Assembly (NCBI GenBank): GCA_030762935.1
Contig: CM060900.1
Span: 403,147,632-403,211,631 of the forward strand
Direction of reading: 5' to 3'
From: Hymenopus coronatus
Lineage: Eukaryota; Arthropoda; Insecta; Mantodea; Hymenopodidae
Length of the DNA stretch: 64,000 nucleotides
The notes under the pieces are model-generated. The model did not search any database and was not told the DNA's origin. It saw nothing but the letters and a program-made list of their open reading frames with translations. Of the stretch, positions 1 to 15,133 are shown piece by piece. Within the stretch, counting starts at the first letter, position 1; each line of letters opens with the position of its first letter. The position numbers were made by a program, and so were the translations under genes.

Positions 1-2142
1 TAATGATTTGTTTGCTAAGACTATGCTTCTAGTTCTCCAGAAGGAACATGAACTTGCAATTCATAACATTAACCAAGAGCAATTGAAACAGAAAGCCAGG
101 TATAATATAAACTACACTTTAATTTTATGAAGTTTAATACCTTATATAAGAGGATTATACACTTTTAATTTAGGACTATTTTTTTTTTTTTTTTTTGGTT
201 TGTACGAGTATAGGAGTATATACAGTAATGTTGGCTGGTTGATCCTCTAATTCTAATTATGCATTATTAGGAGGTTTATGATCTCTTAAGTTTAATGTGG
301 GACAGTCAAAGTGTTCGCCCCAAATAGGAAAAAAAGAAAATGCCTTAAACTTCTCCACAAGTATCTGGGTCCATTTGAAATTGTCAAGCGGATTACTCCT
401 GTTACATATGTGGTCCATTGTCCTAATGCTCCCAGAGCTAAGTAGCAATCTGTGCATGTATCATGCATTTTTCCTTTTTATGATCCCACAGGTCCATATT
501 AACTGTAAAATGTTAATCTGCCACATGATTATAGATTGTTTACTTAAGAATAGTAAAACTTTGTGAATTATTATTTCTGATTTGAGTTGTATTGCAATTT
601 ACTTTGATTATGCCTGTTATGTACTGGTTGAAATATTAATTTTTTGTCATAATTGTTATATGTCATATAAACTTACCAAAGTCTTGACAGATAGCATAAC
701 AATGATTTTGTTAACACAATGTAGCCTTTACTTATTTAAGATTTATTAATCAGTTGTATGTTTGAGCTAAATGTGAGCTTCGGCTAAGAAATGGTCAAGC
801 TGAATAAAGAGCCACCATTGTCTTGGGGGAAATATTTGTGGACGAAAATAGATGATGATGATGTGTTCCTGCTTGTTAGTGTCACTACCACATCCCTACC
901 AATGTAGAGGGTTTATTGTGGTTATTTTGAGTACATGGTGGATCATCTGCTGGGTGCCCATGGTAGTACAGTATTTGTGAGTATGTCTCTCTGTGAGCAA
1001 GCTGCTGAGCACTCACTGGATAAAGTGTGTTGGAGATTGTGTGTTCTAAATGTAAGTAAAATAATTATGTGGCTACATTTCCAAATTAAATTGCGTTAAG
1101 ATATTAATTCCTTATATGCTTTGTTTTTTGTCACTGTTTTGCAGATCCTTTGTAGTTGTGCATGGGCCAATCATATAATTTGAATAGTTGAAGTATCTGG
1201 GACTGTGTAGTTGATGTATATTTTGCGTGCATGCGTGTGAAAAACAAATATATATGTGCACATCTATGTAATTTTGGTACCAATGATACGGCTAGCCTAG
1301 TTTTAAGTATATTTTATGTTTTTCATTGTATTATACATTATGTTACATTTATTTTGTGTTTTGTATCAATGGCTGATGAGCAGTGTGTTTAGTGTTAAAG
1401 AGTTCAGGCACCTGTGTGTATTTAGTATTTGTATTTTTTTATTATGTTCAATTTGTTTTTATTGTTTTTCTCTGTGGCATACTTTTGTTACATATTTTTC
1501 CCTGATATTTGTGGACACCCTGTTCTAGAGTGCTGCCTTGTTTATAACCTTGGGTTCCAGCAGCAGCCAACAATATCATCAAGAGGAATTTGGAGACTCC
1601 CCCCACAGCCATCAGGAATATAGAGCCCAGTCTTCAGCACCCTGTTGTCAGCACTCTGAAGCACCTATGATATGGCAAGTGTGCCACCTGTTGACAAGCT
1701 ACCATGAACATTGTTTGCTGTCTTCTGTTACTGCTTCTACACTGGCTGGGGGAGCTGGACTACATGTGCTCCCCCCCCCCCCCCCGTGCGTGCAACCCCC
1801 AAGCACAAGCTCCTTTAGTGGCAAGGTTCTGCAGCATGTTATGAACATCGATATATAGCAGTGATACAGTGTGATATATATAACAACTCTTAGCACAATT
1901 TTGGACATATTAATTGATATTTATTGGTAGCATTAATGTTGTTCTAGTGTCCACAAAAACAGAAAAACGGTTGTGATGTAAATATTTGTAAATTGTTAGG
2001 TATGCTCACAGAGCTAATTGTTAGGAATTGTATAGTAGGTTAAGTGTGTTTTAATTTTGTTCTACTATACTGTTTCTATGGTTAATAATGTTCAGCTATT
2101 GTATTTTAATGGGGGCGTCAGCGCTTTCAGGCTGGGGAGAAA
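1..2142 (+). mobile_element. Gypsy-type LTR retrotransposon, 3' internal part (integrase C-terminus)
   Basis: The left edge enters an LTR element part way. Bases 1-~130 encode an integrase-like tail (NDLFAKTMLLVLQKEHELA). Bases ~290-520, with small frameshifts, encode a segment resembling 'GDxVKVFAPNRKK', 'KLLHKYLGPFEIVKRITPVTY' and 'YDPTGP', the chromodomain-like end of Gypsy integrases. The next 1.6 kb has no clear coding, only frame-shifted scraps. It ends in a purine-rich tract (gctggggagaaa) directly before a TGT, the usual polypurine tract/3' LTR junction. The copy is decayed. A C15 homopolymer sits at 1771-1785. Confidence 0.6.
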
Positions 2143-2194
2143 TGTGGCAACTAGGGGAAAAACTGTATAAAATAGGTAATGAGGATATATATTA

Positions 2195-2243
<49 letters not shown>

Positions 2244-2485
2244 GTGTAGTTTATTATTAGAACTGCAATTGGTGTATAACCTGTTTTCACATAGAACAAA
2301 TATGATTGGCCATTTCAAAGGCACACATTAAGCAGGGGTAGGGGGAACTGCATCACTGTTGACGAGACAGCTTCAGCAGTGAAATGAGTGTGCTTGAGGT
2401 GGGCGACACATTGAGTGGTCTGCAGGCTTTCCATGCCATAGGATGTGAGACTATAATGCCACAAAATATATTCTAAATTACCCAG
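2143..2485 (+). repeat. Putative 3' LTR of the Gypsy element
   Basis: It starts TGTGGCAACTAGGGG immediately after the purine-rich tract at 2131-2142. The matching 5' LTR lies outside the window, so the right boundary is a guess. A (TTA)n microsatellite has expanded inside it. Confidence 0.4.
2188..2243. repeat. (TTA)n microsatellite
   Basis: An almost perfect TTA/ATT trinucleotide array of about 56 bp lies within the putative LTR. Confidence 0.95.
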
Positions 2486-3467
2486 GTATGTAGTATATAT
2501 AAAATTGCACTATGTAAACTATTGTCTAATTTAGCTATATGACTCCCGGTCCTCATCTAAATTCCCATTTGTATCATGTGTTGCACCATCTGAGCTCAGG
2601 TTCCCCAGAGTCAAGAGCGTGTGTTAAGTTCCTTATTTTCAATTATGAAGTAGGTGGCTTATGACAATATGCAGTAAAAGCATTTAAAAAAAAAAATCTC
2701 TTTTCCCTCCCCTTGGCACTGGGTCTATCTCATTTGTTGCTGTGTCCCACATTACACTTCTCTCACCAAAAGTTAGTAAGTACTTGTGGGTCTTGAAGAG
2801 GGGCCTGCACAAAACTGCAGTTGGTAATGAAACAATATGAAGTATTCAATAATTTTGAAACTGTGAAACTACACTCCCATCATGCATATTCTGCCTTCTC
2901 CTTTGTGTTGCTCTTCATAAAAAGGTCAAACAGAACTCTTCTGTAATTTGAAACTCAAAATCTAGTATTTCATTACGATAACTAGGATCAAGAATTATGT
3001 ATCTCTAATAATCCTTGTAACACATGCATTTTTGTATTGAAAACTTTCGTAATGAACATAAATATGCCCTTATAAAAATATAATTACATCATTTTGACAT
3101 AATGCAAATTTTTAGGCATTTTGTGTATCAACAGCTTCAACTGGAGTACAATTGTGAACCTGCTGGATTATTTTGGAATATAAAAAACTTTGTATTAATT
3201 GCTGAATATTGTGAAATGCTTTCTTTTGTGTAAATTAGGTTACATTTTCTATTTTAAGAAGTACTGAACATTAACATTTAAAGCATATTTTTATTATCAT
3301 GTTTAAGTTTAAACAGCACACCTGAACTCAATTCCAAAAACTTTTTAACCTTCATACTGCCAGGAAATAGCTATGGCCAGAAAAGCCCTGAGATTCAATG
3401 ATGTGGCATTGCCTATTGATTCCATTGTGAGCATGTTACTGAAATGGATTTTTTGGGCACAAAAATA

Positions 3468-3642
3468 ATTAGTATGGTTTTCCTTAAGATGGGAGGTAAA
3501 GCAGTTGGTCCTGCGTCTTAGATTTATGGCACATAATAGATAAAGATGCCTCAAAACAAAATTGACGATTTTTCATGCCCAATATAGAATAGGATGCTGA
3601 GAACCATAGCCATTAAAGAGTATTCATAAATAAAAAATGTTT
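3468..3642 (+). mobile_element. tRNA-derived SINE, 3' body only (copy 1)
   Basis: The sequence aligns by eye to the bodies of the SINEs at 46625, 50000 (reverse) and 63769. Shared blocks are 'gtaaagcagttggtcc', 'tagatttatggca', 'catgcccaatatagaat' and the end 'ttaaagagtattcataaata'. The tRNA-like head is missing, so this is a 5'-truncated copy. Confidence 0.7.
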
Positions 3643-6149
<2,507 letters not shown>

Positions 6150-6848
6150 AAAACCTGTGCCATGTGAAGTTCTTTTCACATCACAGCTGTGATATTACCT
6201 CTGTGCAGGTGTACACATATTCTTTTGGAAGGTTCTTTGATGTCAAAACTGTGCACTGTTAAGTCTGGATGACTTTTGTGAAACTGGTGGTGTATTGCAT
6301 GTGTGTGTGGACTTTCAGAAATGTCCAACATGTAACCAACTCAATAGAAAGGGGAGCAGAACCTTGCCCAGTGTGCAGTTTTGACTGGAAATGCATTGCA
6401 CACAACAGGGAATTTCATAGCAGGCTGTGTTGTAGCGGCAGAAAGTTGAAGAGGTTATACAGCAGAATTATTATGAGGCAGTTATTTGTGAGCAGACTGT
6501 AATCAGTTTCTGGACAAATAAGGTGTTTATTTAACAAAAAGAATTTGTTACACTGATGTCGGGAGCGGGAGTCAATGCCACAATGGAGGTGATGAAAATT
6601 TTACTCATGGAAATAAAAGAAATGAAAACTGGAAAGGAAAAAATAGAAAAGACATGAAGGTGGAATCATGAATGGAAAATATTGAAGAGAAAATGGAATC
6701 TGGCATGGAAAACCTGAAAACACAGATGTTGAATAAAATCAACGATCAAATAGCCAGCATGAAGAACATAGAAGAGCTTGGGAAAAAGGAGGAAGGACTC
6801 TGTGGAATGATGAAACACCATAGTCAACAACTTAATGTCCTGGGTGAC
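6150..6848 (+). mobile_element. Gypsy-type LTR and gag start, fragment
   Basis: The end of an LTR-like stretch (…gaatttgttaca) is followed by a likely primer-binding region (ctgatgtcgggagcgggagt) and a gag-like start, 'atggaggtgatgaaaattttactcatgg'. The same arrangement and wording occurs at 47842-47900 in the Gypsy element at 47.4 kb. The 6672 frame contains a short coiled-coil-like stretch (MENIEEKMESGMENLK) that mirrors the VESGMEK repeats of that element. The fragment stops near 6849, where a Penelope-like fragment begins on the other strand. Confidence 0.55.
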
Positions 6849-7830
6849 ATTGGATTTCCCATGGCTAGGCCTGCGCTTTGTTCAAAATATTTTCCCCCAA
6901 AACTGAAGAAAGTTGCTCAATGCACAGTTTTGTCAAGTTAACGAGTTCTTCAATTTCCGTTGGATTCCTGTTGATGGCATTAACCAATTTTTTAATGCTT
7001 GTAATGCTCTATCTTTAGGTAGGCTTGGAAACAAAAATTACATGAAAAACCATTAGTGCATCCCATCTTCAGGTTGAATATCCTTTATCTTTGTAATTAA
7101 TTTGGATGAATTCCTGATGCCTAAAAAATCAAATTTTGGGAATTCTTGAAATTTGTGAATTAGTCATTTTGCAATTGGGTCTCTAACACAAGAGAGATTT
7201 GATCTGATTTCATTTTATTTTTGGTAAACCATACATTTTGGGGGTTGAAGGGTTAGCTGCTTTTAATCTTTTTACATCCTTTTCACAAAGAATCTATTGG
7301 ACAGTTGCTAGGCTTGCATTTGTGTTTTGGATGCATTTGTTCAAAGAGTCCTTCTTTATTGGGGTGTATTCAGGGGCTTTTAGAAGATTTTCCATTCTTT
7401 GTATGTAATCTTGCACATCTAAAATTACCAATTTGATGCCTTTATCTGCTTTTCAGAATGTTACTGCTTTTGAATTTAGGCTTTTTTACAACTTTTTTGA
7501 AAGGGTTGTTGGTGTGGTGTGTATCTTTTATTTTCATTAGAATAAGTTCACATATGTTTTTAATTGCCCACTTCTCGCCTTCTGATAAGTTACCGATCAC
7601 TATTTCAATGTTGGTGACATATTCGTCAATGTTTGTGCTGTTGCTGATACATGTCTTTAACCCTCTATTTAAGAGATTTATTTCTGATAATGAGAACTTT
7701 TCTTGTGAGAAGTTCATGACATTATTTTCATATTTTCCATTATTATGGACCATAATCAATAGTCACAAGCCCCCATCACACAAAGTTGCAGTTTTTAACA
7801 GTTTGGCCCCTCACTGAGAAGGAATACAAC
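6849..7830 (-). mobile_element. Penelope-like element, reverse transcriptase N-terminal half (broken)
   Basis: Read on the minus strand, this contains in order the Penelope-type upstream motif 'FSLSEINLLNRGLK' (about 7690), 'KADKGIKLVILDVQDYIQRM' (about 7440-7380), 'AANPSTPKMYGLPKI' (about 7225), a degraded middle, and 'GGKYFEQSAGLAMGNPMSP' (about 6905-6850). The last matches the G-x-AMG-P-SP block of Penelope RTs. Stops and frameshifts interrupt all of it. The active-site YxDD block and the GIY-YIG endonuclease are missing, so it is truncated next to a Gypsy scrap. Which element interrupted which cannot be told from one copy. Confidence 0.75.
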
Positions 7831-8486
7831 CTAGAACATCATGAAATCTTAAAAACTGCAGGAATAAATAGTTAAAAAAAAAGAAAAGAAATGATGGATA
7901 GATTAAACAGAAAGTTCAAGCAACAAAAATGATAAAAATTAGTACACCCCTCAAACCACAAAAAAAAAAAAAAAAACTCTGGTGTTCAAAAAGGTCATTT
8001 TTTATTCATAGGGACATAAACCTGCTGATTTAAATATGTAGGAGAAAGTAATTCTTTGGAAATTTCGTCCAAGATTGATGAACTTCAAGATCCCAATGGG
8101 TGAAAATATGATCACTCAATTCATAGAACCACCGCCAGAGGAACTAAGAGACAATTGTAACCATCAGGGGAGAGTCAACTAGTTGCAATCAGCTGACAAT
8201 GAAGTGATTCCTTGAAAATAGTTCTGAGAGAATTACCTAATTTACTGAAGTTGTATATTTGCAATCCCTTCTAAACTACAATAGTTAATATTTTCATTAT
8301 GTCTTCAGATTCAAAAATGATAAATAACTTAGTTTAATAATTATTATTTTGATAGGGATTACCTTTATATTACATAAACAATTTCTGGAGGTTTCCTTTA
8401 AAGGTGTTTGGAGATGAAAGTAGGGCAAAAGAGGGCTTACAAGTAATGTAAATTATGAAGCTATTTACAGGGAAGGCATATCTACT

Positions 8487-8664
8487 TAATAAAAGGTTTA
8501 AATTTACACACATTTCACTTATTTACTGGGTAGGCCAATATTTCGCGGAGCCTTTGCCCGCATCCTCATCGAGTGATTCAACAGCTGAGGATGCAGGCAA
8601 AGGCTCCGTGAAAAATTGTCCTATCCAATAAGTGAAAAGTGTGTAAATTTAACCCTTTTATTAA
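8487..8664. repeat. Long hairpin (fold-back MITE)
   Basis: Two arms of about 80 bp (8487-8568 and 8586-8664) are near-perfect inverted copies around a 17-base loop. Blocks such as 'taataaaaggtttaaattta', 'ggcaaaggctccg' and 'gcatcctca' recur inverted in the same order. There is no coding content. The extreme arm symmetry and small loop suggest a non-autonomous fold-back transposon; the parent is unknown. Confidence 0.85.
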
Positions 8665-11465
8665 AACGAAGGCTTAACTACTCTTTCTCCAAGTATGGAT
8701 TTCATATATCAGCAAGGTTTTTTGTAAGAATTACAGGTATTTTGCATACTGTGAGTGTGGATAACTACAGTGGTTTTAGTTTATATCAATAGCAGTAGTG
8801 AACCATTGGTCCATTATTAGCGTGTCTACTGGACATCAAAAATAAACATTAGCTGCTTGTTGCCACTAAAGGACGAGTGTTGTAAATTTGTCATTTGCCT
8901 AGAGACTATTCCTACAAATATTTCTATTAGTTTGCAATGCATATAATCCACTCTTATTGAAGCAATCATGTAAAAAGAAAATAAATCCAAGAGGTATAAA
9001 AAAATTAAACAGTTTATGATCAGTATGATCAATGCAAATAGTTTATAAAAATAAAGAAAGCTGTTTATAAGGATTTTAAAAACAAGGAAAATTTTATATA
9101 CAACCGAAAAGAATTTGCTAAAGGTATTAAGATCAAAGGTTTGAAACAGTAAGAAGTGCAGGGAAAAAAAAAAAAAACTTTGTTACTTTTCTTATAAGTA
9201 AATCATGAAACTGAGGACCTATATCATACTAGTAATATTATATACCAATCTACTCTTAAAGAGCTTCAGTTTTTGTGCTATTAAACTGTCTGGAAATAAA
9301 TCAACTAAGGTAACAGCAGCATGTAGTGATATTTGTATTATGGTAAGAATTTACCAAAGAATTTCTGTTTTTTTTACAGTTAGGATCTAGAAAACTTGGT
9401 ATATTGCCGGTAGGGCTACCTTTACTTACACACAACTCTGCTTGTAAAGCTTATATCTGAAGTTTGTATCTTTTGAAGATTATGCAGTAAAATTTCTTTT
9501 TTTATAGCCATTGAACTGTAACTTAGTTTGTGCACCTGATATGTTACTCAGATATTGCAATATGCTTTTTCCTGTTGCATGTAAATGAACACTATATATT
9601 CCTGACTTTAAGATATCAAATCTTTTCCTGCACAAATGAGGTTACATATAGACAAGCCATTCTGTATCACAGTATATGATACAGTTTTACCTCATGCAGG
9701 AGTTACGTGACCTTAATATACATAAGCGTAATATGTTTTTCTCATGGTTTACCAGTTATACAAAAGTAACTCAGAATTTCTGGGGCTTTTCCCAAGAAAT
9801 TCAGGATATGCATTTTATTTGTCATATAAATATATTGAATATACAGCATTTTAATCAAAATCATTAAGCCATTATTTAGAACATTTAGAAAAGAGAATTG
9901 TAAATCCATGTTCCATGCTACTATGAGATAAAATGAGCACATTGTTCTTATTTCTATCCTCAGTTCGTTGAGAACTAAAGGCCTTCAACACTCAAGCCTT
10001 TTACTTTAACTTCACATTCTGGTTTCCCTTCTCAATCTATTCTGGATTTACCTTCAAATCCAATTATTAAAAGGGGGTTAGGTTTGCTCTCCAATTTCTG
10101 TTCTGGATTAATTCCTAATCCATTCCCATTCCAGGAAACTGTACACCTGTTTTTGAATAGCTGGATCAGTTGGATCAATAACTTTTCCATGGCAAATAAT
10201 TGAATGCCCTGTTGCATGGATTTCAGTCAATACACTATATACTCTCCTTCACTGTTACTAATGTATTAAATGGTCTAATTCACAGACCACGGCAAGTTGA
10301 AATATGACCAGTCATCATCATCCTCATTGTCCTCCTCCCCCTTAGAGGTATAAGGCTGAATTGCCCGTAGGTGTCCCAACAAAGAATTTTCTCTCCACAT
10401 CTTCCTTGGGTGTTCCAGATTTCTCTTCCCTCCCTTGTGGATAGTAAGTTCAGAAGAGTTTAAGAATCCTATTTTGAGGCATACATTGGCCATATTGCTA
10501 GATCTTTTGGTACTAATATATGATCTCTAAAACAGTTTGTATCTCAAGTTCTTTTAATACTTCCACATTATGAACATGCTATGAATCTCTTAAACTTCAT
10601 TTTACCAGCTGTTATTCAGTGTTCCTCCATTTTTGAGTGGCCACACCTCACTAATGCAGCAAAGTTTGGCTATAAAACTTGTTCTCATACGCTTCCCTAC
10701 CAGAGAAAGCTTCATTATTTTATTAATTATGCTCATGATTCCATTACACTTTTAAATGTTTGTGTTTGGAATATTTATTTTGTCAAAAAAGGATAATTTG
10801 TACGTGAATTCATTTACTTTTTCCAGTGGTGAAAGCCTACAGACCTGTCTCACTTCTGAATAAACTTCATGCTAGTCTGACAATCTAACCATTTAGTAGA
10901 TCTTATTTAAGGCAAATTTAACTGCAGTTGTTATCAAAACTTCAAATGCTATAAATGGGTCAAATGGTATATTGGTCTATCCTGTCACCAAACTAGAATA
11001 TACATATATCTTAGCTGAGAAATTTAAGCTATAGTTATTGGGTATAACTACAGCTGTTTAGAACATACTCATTTGGGTCTTTTATGCCAACATTTGGTTT
11101 TGCAAACTTACCCAACAAGCTGATTAATGCTCTCTAATCTGTGGCATTTTCACATCTGATTGCACAAGTTAAGGTCAGAACTATATTTTACATGCCTTAT
11201 TGCATCTTAAAATCTGTTCACATTCACAATTTGCATTGAGCATGAACTGTGAATAAGAAATCATAAAGCTGTTATTTCTGATTCTAGATATTAATAAAAT
11301 ATTCATAGTTGGTGAAACATCACTAGCCCATGAAATAATAAACTTCTAGTTGGACACAACTCCTATGATGAGACAAAGGTACTAAGAATATTAATATGTG
11401 TCTATGTAATTATCAAGATACTATTTAAATTCTGTAAATCTGCAAAGAGATTCCCAGTACCTTAC
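8665..11465. other. KDM5 intron, nothing certain
   Basis: No exon or clear transposon was seen. A minus-strand frame at 10275-10493 ends in an acidic run (EEDNEDDDDW) and might be the decayed tail of a LINE protein, but I cannot support that. Poly(A)/poly(T) runs occur at 7961 and 9164. Confidence 0.4.
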
Positions 11466-11621
11466 CCGATCCACAGGATGCAAGTCTTTACAAAATTTAG
11501 TAGGAAATCCTGACCCATGGTCCATGGTATGCAGATCTGCACCATATTCTACAGTAACATCTTCATCAATGGAGGATACTATTCGCCAAAATTCTTTCTC
11601 CACAACGTCTGTTGGCACAGC
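11466..11621 (-). CDS. Kdm5: KDM5 exon, lead-in to the JmjC catalytic domain
   Basis: This 156-bp exon encodes 52 residues, [12 protein letters not shown]... to ...LHPVDR, phase 0 at both ends. The '[16 protein letters not shown]' and '[18 protein letters not shown]' segments match the KDM5 stretch just before the JmjC core. They look more like insect Lid than vertebrate KDM5A, which is a family judgement from memory. The acceptor is atttttccag|gct and the donor cgg|gtaagg. The catalytic HxE/H residues are not here and should be in the next exon, left of position 1. The tail [10 protein letters not shown] is less conserved, as expected near this splice site. Confidence 0.96.
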
Positions 11622-11932
11622 CTGGAAAAATGACGAGACACAAATTAACCTTTGCCTTAATGAAATCCATACATAAATACAACTAGATCTGTAGTTTTCC
11701 TGAAACAGAATCTTGACGTCTTCCTGGAATTTCTTGCTCATGTTAAATCACAGCATATGTAGAGTTACTACAAATACTGTTGCAAAAATTTAAACAAATT
11801 ATGGAAAAGGTTTCAAGTAGATACACAATTTTTAACTTATCACAGATTATCAAAACAGACAGTATTGAAAATATTGATGGAAAGAATGGAACCAAGGCTG
11901 GAATACCCTATGAACAGAAATTAGCCACTTTT

Positions 11933-12144
11933 TGTTGTACTTATTAATACATTTATTCATCATTACATGGCTATCACTTACATAACAAGGAGGGAACCTT
12001 CATGTTATACAGCCGAATGATGAAGTTTACAACAAGAAAAGAAACAGAGTTCTAGTCAAGAAGTACAAACATAGTACATGGTGGATAACACAAACGTCAT
12101 TTAGTCCTTGAGAGTGTATAATGAAAATTCACATTTGTCTTACA
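11933..12144 (-). repeat. 3' LTR of Copia element
   Basis: On the minus strand a polypurine tract 'aagggggag' (12153-12145) is followed by TGTAAGAC... and, about 212 bp on, by '...aataaatgtattaataagtacaaca'. The TG...CA ends and the AATAAA-like signal fit a small Copia LTR. The 5' LTR was not found in the window. Confidence 0.65.
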
Positions 12145-13715
12145 CTCCCCCTTACAAACAAGGATGAGAAGAGTCTCTTCACTGAAGTCCCAAATAGTTC
12201 CTGCATTTAATGAACTTCAATGTAAGTGCTGCTTTAGTAAAAATGTGTGCATCAATCTCCTCAGTTCTGCAATAAGCAATTTTGATATCTCCTCAAATCA
12301 CAGTTTCCTTTATGAAATGTACCCTTATATTTATATGTTGTTTTGAATGAGAATAATATGTGGGATCTTCTGCTAGATTTTTGGCAGCCTGATTATCATT
12401 TAGTATTAATATATGACTGTGCTTTAGACCAACATCATTTGCAAGATGTTTTAAATGAAGTGTCTCTTTTGCAACATCAGTCATAGATATATATTCTACT
12501 TCTGCAATTGACAGGACTGTTGAGCTTTGCTTTCTTAATACCTAACTAATGACTGAACTGGCAAACTTGAAACAATAGCCAGTGTATGATTTGTAGGCCA
12601 CAGAACAGGATCCCCAGTTTGCATCTACAAAACAAATTATGGGTTTCCCAATTCTAATGAAAGACAACCCAAGCTCTTTGGTCCCTTTTAAGTATAGTAG
12701 GATCCTTTTTTTTTTCACCCCCCTTAACAATGACTGAATTGACTAAGATAGCTTACAGCATGAACGATATCTGGTCTTATTACTACAGATAAATATACGA
12801 GGCTTCCTATGCTGTTCTGATATGCAAGATGAAATTGTTTTTCTTGGTTTTTGGTTAGTTTGTGACCAAATTCCATGGGTGTGTTTGAAGGTTTACAATT
12901 TGTTAAGTGTTAAAACTTTAGCAGATTGTCTATGTAACTGGACTGACTGCCTTTCACTTTCTATTGGTCCTTTTGAACTCAATATCAAGACAGCATTTCT
13001 GATGGTCAAGATCTTTCATCTAAAAAGTTCCCATCATATTTTTCTTAAATTTACACACATTTAATGTGTTTGATGGGACAATCAGAATGGCATCTACATG
13101 CACAGCTAGTATGACTTTTTCTCCCCATGTTTCAGATGTGCATACACAAGGCTCTGCTCAAGAAGGTTTGAAAGCGAAAATTTTCAATTTATAGACTAGT
13201 TTTAAAAATGATTGTTTTCCAGCTTGCTTCAGAAAATAAAGTGCTCGTTTGAGAAGAGACCTTTTTTATTTTTGCCTTTCTTCAAGTCTTCCAACATTTC
13301 TCCTGCTTTAGCATACAATATTGACTGAGTGTTGTCCGCCTCTTCAAACATGTTGTCACATAGATAATTTTAAGAGAATCTGGAAGTTGCATGTGTCATT
13401 TTTCTTCTACTTCCCCATTAAGGAAAGCAGTTCATACATCTAGTTGATTTATTTCCATTTCTTCCTCTACAGCTACACCAAGAATAAGTCTTACAAAAGT
13501 CATATAATTTAAACATAAAAACAAAAATCAAATTCCGAATAATTGAGTTTATACAACTGAAGCAACGATTTCCTCATAATCTATTCAAGGATGTTGTAGC
13601 CCCTTGCAACCAATCTAGCCTTTCTACATACCAAAGTTCTATCAGCACTGCATTTAAATTTTAGTACTAACTTAGATCCTGTAATATCCATATATTTTTC
13701 CTTTCCAATGCGAGT
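12145..13715 (-). mobile_element. Ty1/Copia retrotransposon: reverse transcriptase and RNase H (broken)
   Basis: Minus-strand reading gives an RT start with 'KARLVARGYN' (about 13620), then 'EINQLDV*TAFLNGEVEE' (about 13450-13400). The RNase H part follows: 'LKGTKELGLSFIR', 'ICFVDANWGSC', 'YTGYCFKFASSVIS', 'SDVAKETLHLKHL', 'ILNDNQAAKNLAEDP' and 'HINIRVHFIKE'. The C-terminal tail 'TLKFIKCRNYLGLQ' ends at about 12180. The order matches Copia. Several stops and frameshifts make it dead. The matching integrase lies at 18700-19445 on the same strand, so a hAT/LINE complex appears to have separated the two halves. Confidence 0.85.
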
Positions 13716-14039
13716 TCATGTATTATTTTCCAGGTGAGCATTTATTTTTTTCTTTTATGACATACCGCCTTAACTTGCAGAAATATGGGCAGCGGGCAAG
13801 GTCAGCATGGTCTGTGCTAGCAAGAAGGCATTGTATTACAGTTGGTTATGCGAGTGCAGCAGCAGCAATAGATGATGTAACTAATGTGCAGTGCCGGCTT
13901 GTGGAGTATAGCAATGGCAAAGTCTCTGAGTGTGGCTACCTCAACTAATCCTCACCCATAGTATATCCTCATACACTCTTGCCCGTTTGGGAAGAACAGT
14001 ATGTTTATACACATAAGTGGTGCAACAAAATGTTTAGTC

Positions 14040-15133
14040 TGGGGCAAGATTGTTCAAACAATTAAAAAGTACAACTTATGACACTATTCACTTATAGCAG
14101 TGAATATGATGGTTATAAAGGTATGGAACATGATATGAATGATAGAGAAGCTCAAAGATACCATGGCTACTGAAAATGATCCAGACGATAAAATCAGTTA
14201 ATCATCTGTACGTCTTAGCCTTAAAATATCACTTGAAATAGCTGAACAACTTAGACCATTTAAGATGGTGAATGTACTAAAATTTGTCTACATATTATGG
14301 TCGATGAAGTTTGCCCTGAACATATGCCAGAACGTGAAGCTATTAGTTTATCTTCCTCCACTGCTACTCTGCCAATTGCAGATCTTGCCAACAAAGTTGG
14401 AGAGCAGTTAGTGGAGAGATCTAAGGCATTTATTTGTTACTCTCTGGCATTGCAAGTAATAAAGAGGTAATATCTAAGTCTACTGCAGATCCTTGCGTGA
14501 GCAATTCTTACATGAAAGCCAAAATATGTGCGATACAGAGCAACTGTACTTTTTGTGAGAGGTGTGAATATAAATCTTCAGATCATAGAAGAAATGTTCG
14601 ATTTAGTACTAATGACCAGTGCAACAATCATTGCTGATATTTTTGGATGAGTTGAGGAAGCCTTACATTGGATTCAACTTCCATGGAACAAACTTATATC
14701 CATAGTTACAGATGAAGCTCCTGCTATGATTGGTGGTAGGATTGGTCTAATAGGCCATGTTAGAAATAAACTAAAATGTCTTGGTATTAAAAAATATCAT
14801 ATCTATTTGCTGTATAATTCACCAGGAGAATTTTATGCAAAAAATATCAAACTAAATAATGTGATTAGTGTTGTCAAAAGCATTCATTTCAATAGGTCAA
14901 AAGGACTGTCATTGCCAAAGAGCTTCTAGACAAATGTAATAGTGAATTTGGTGTCTTACCTTACTATAGAAGTGAGGTGGTTAAGCCAGGGTGCATTACT
15001 GGAAAGATACTGAGAGTTGTTAAGGGAGGAAATAGCATTGTTCTTGAAAGAAAAAAGTATGCCTATTCCTCAACTCAATGATTCACAGTGGATTTGTAAT
15101 TTGGCATTCCTTGCAGATCTAATAGGACATCTC
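14040..15133 (+). mobile_element. hAT-type transposase relic, 5' part
   Basis: Plus-strand fragments read 'LANKVGEQLVERSKAFICYS', 'LQIIEEMFDLV', 'IVTDEAPAMIGGRIGLIG' and 'FLKEKSMPIPQLNDSQW'. They resemble the hAT-derived domain of GTF2IRD2-like proteins. The frame is broken by stops and a frameshift. The sequence is cut at 15133 by a LINE and resumes at 17916 with a duplicated 13-bp target. The 5' end and terminal inverted repeat are not resolved, and the junction with Copia lies somewhere in 13716-14040. Confidence 0.75.
15121..15133 (+). repeat. Target-site duplication, left copy
   Basis: AATAGGACATCTC occurs here and again at 17916-17928. The pair brackets the LINE-A copy 1 insertion. Confidence 0.92.

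Noticed and set aside
10275..10493. 72-residue minus-strand frame with an acidic EEDNEDDDDW tail
   Set aside because: Could be a decayed LINE C-terminus, but I found no second supporting motif, and no splice sites that would make it a host exon.
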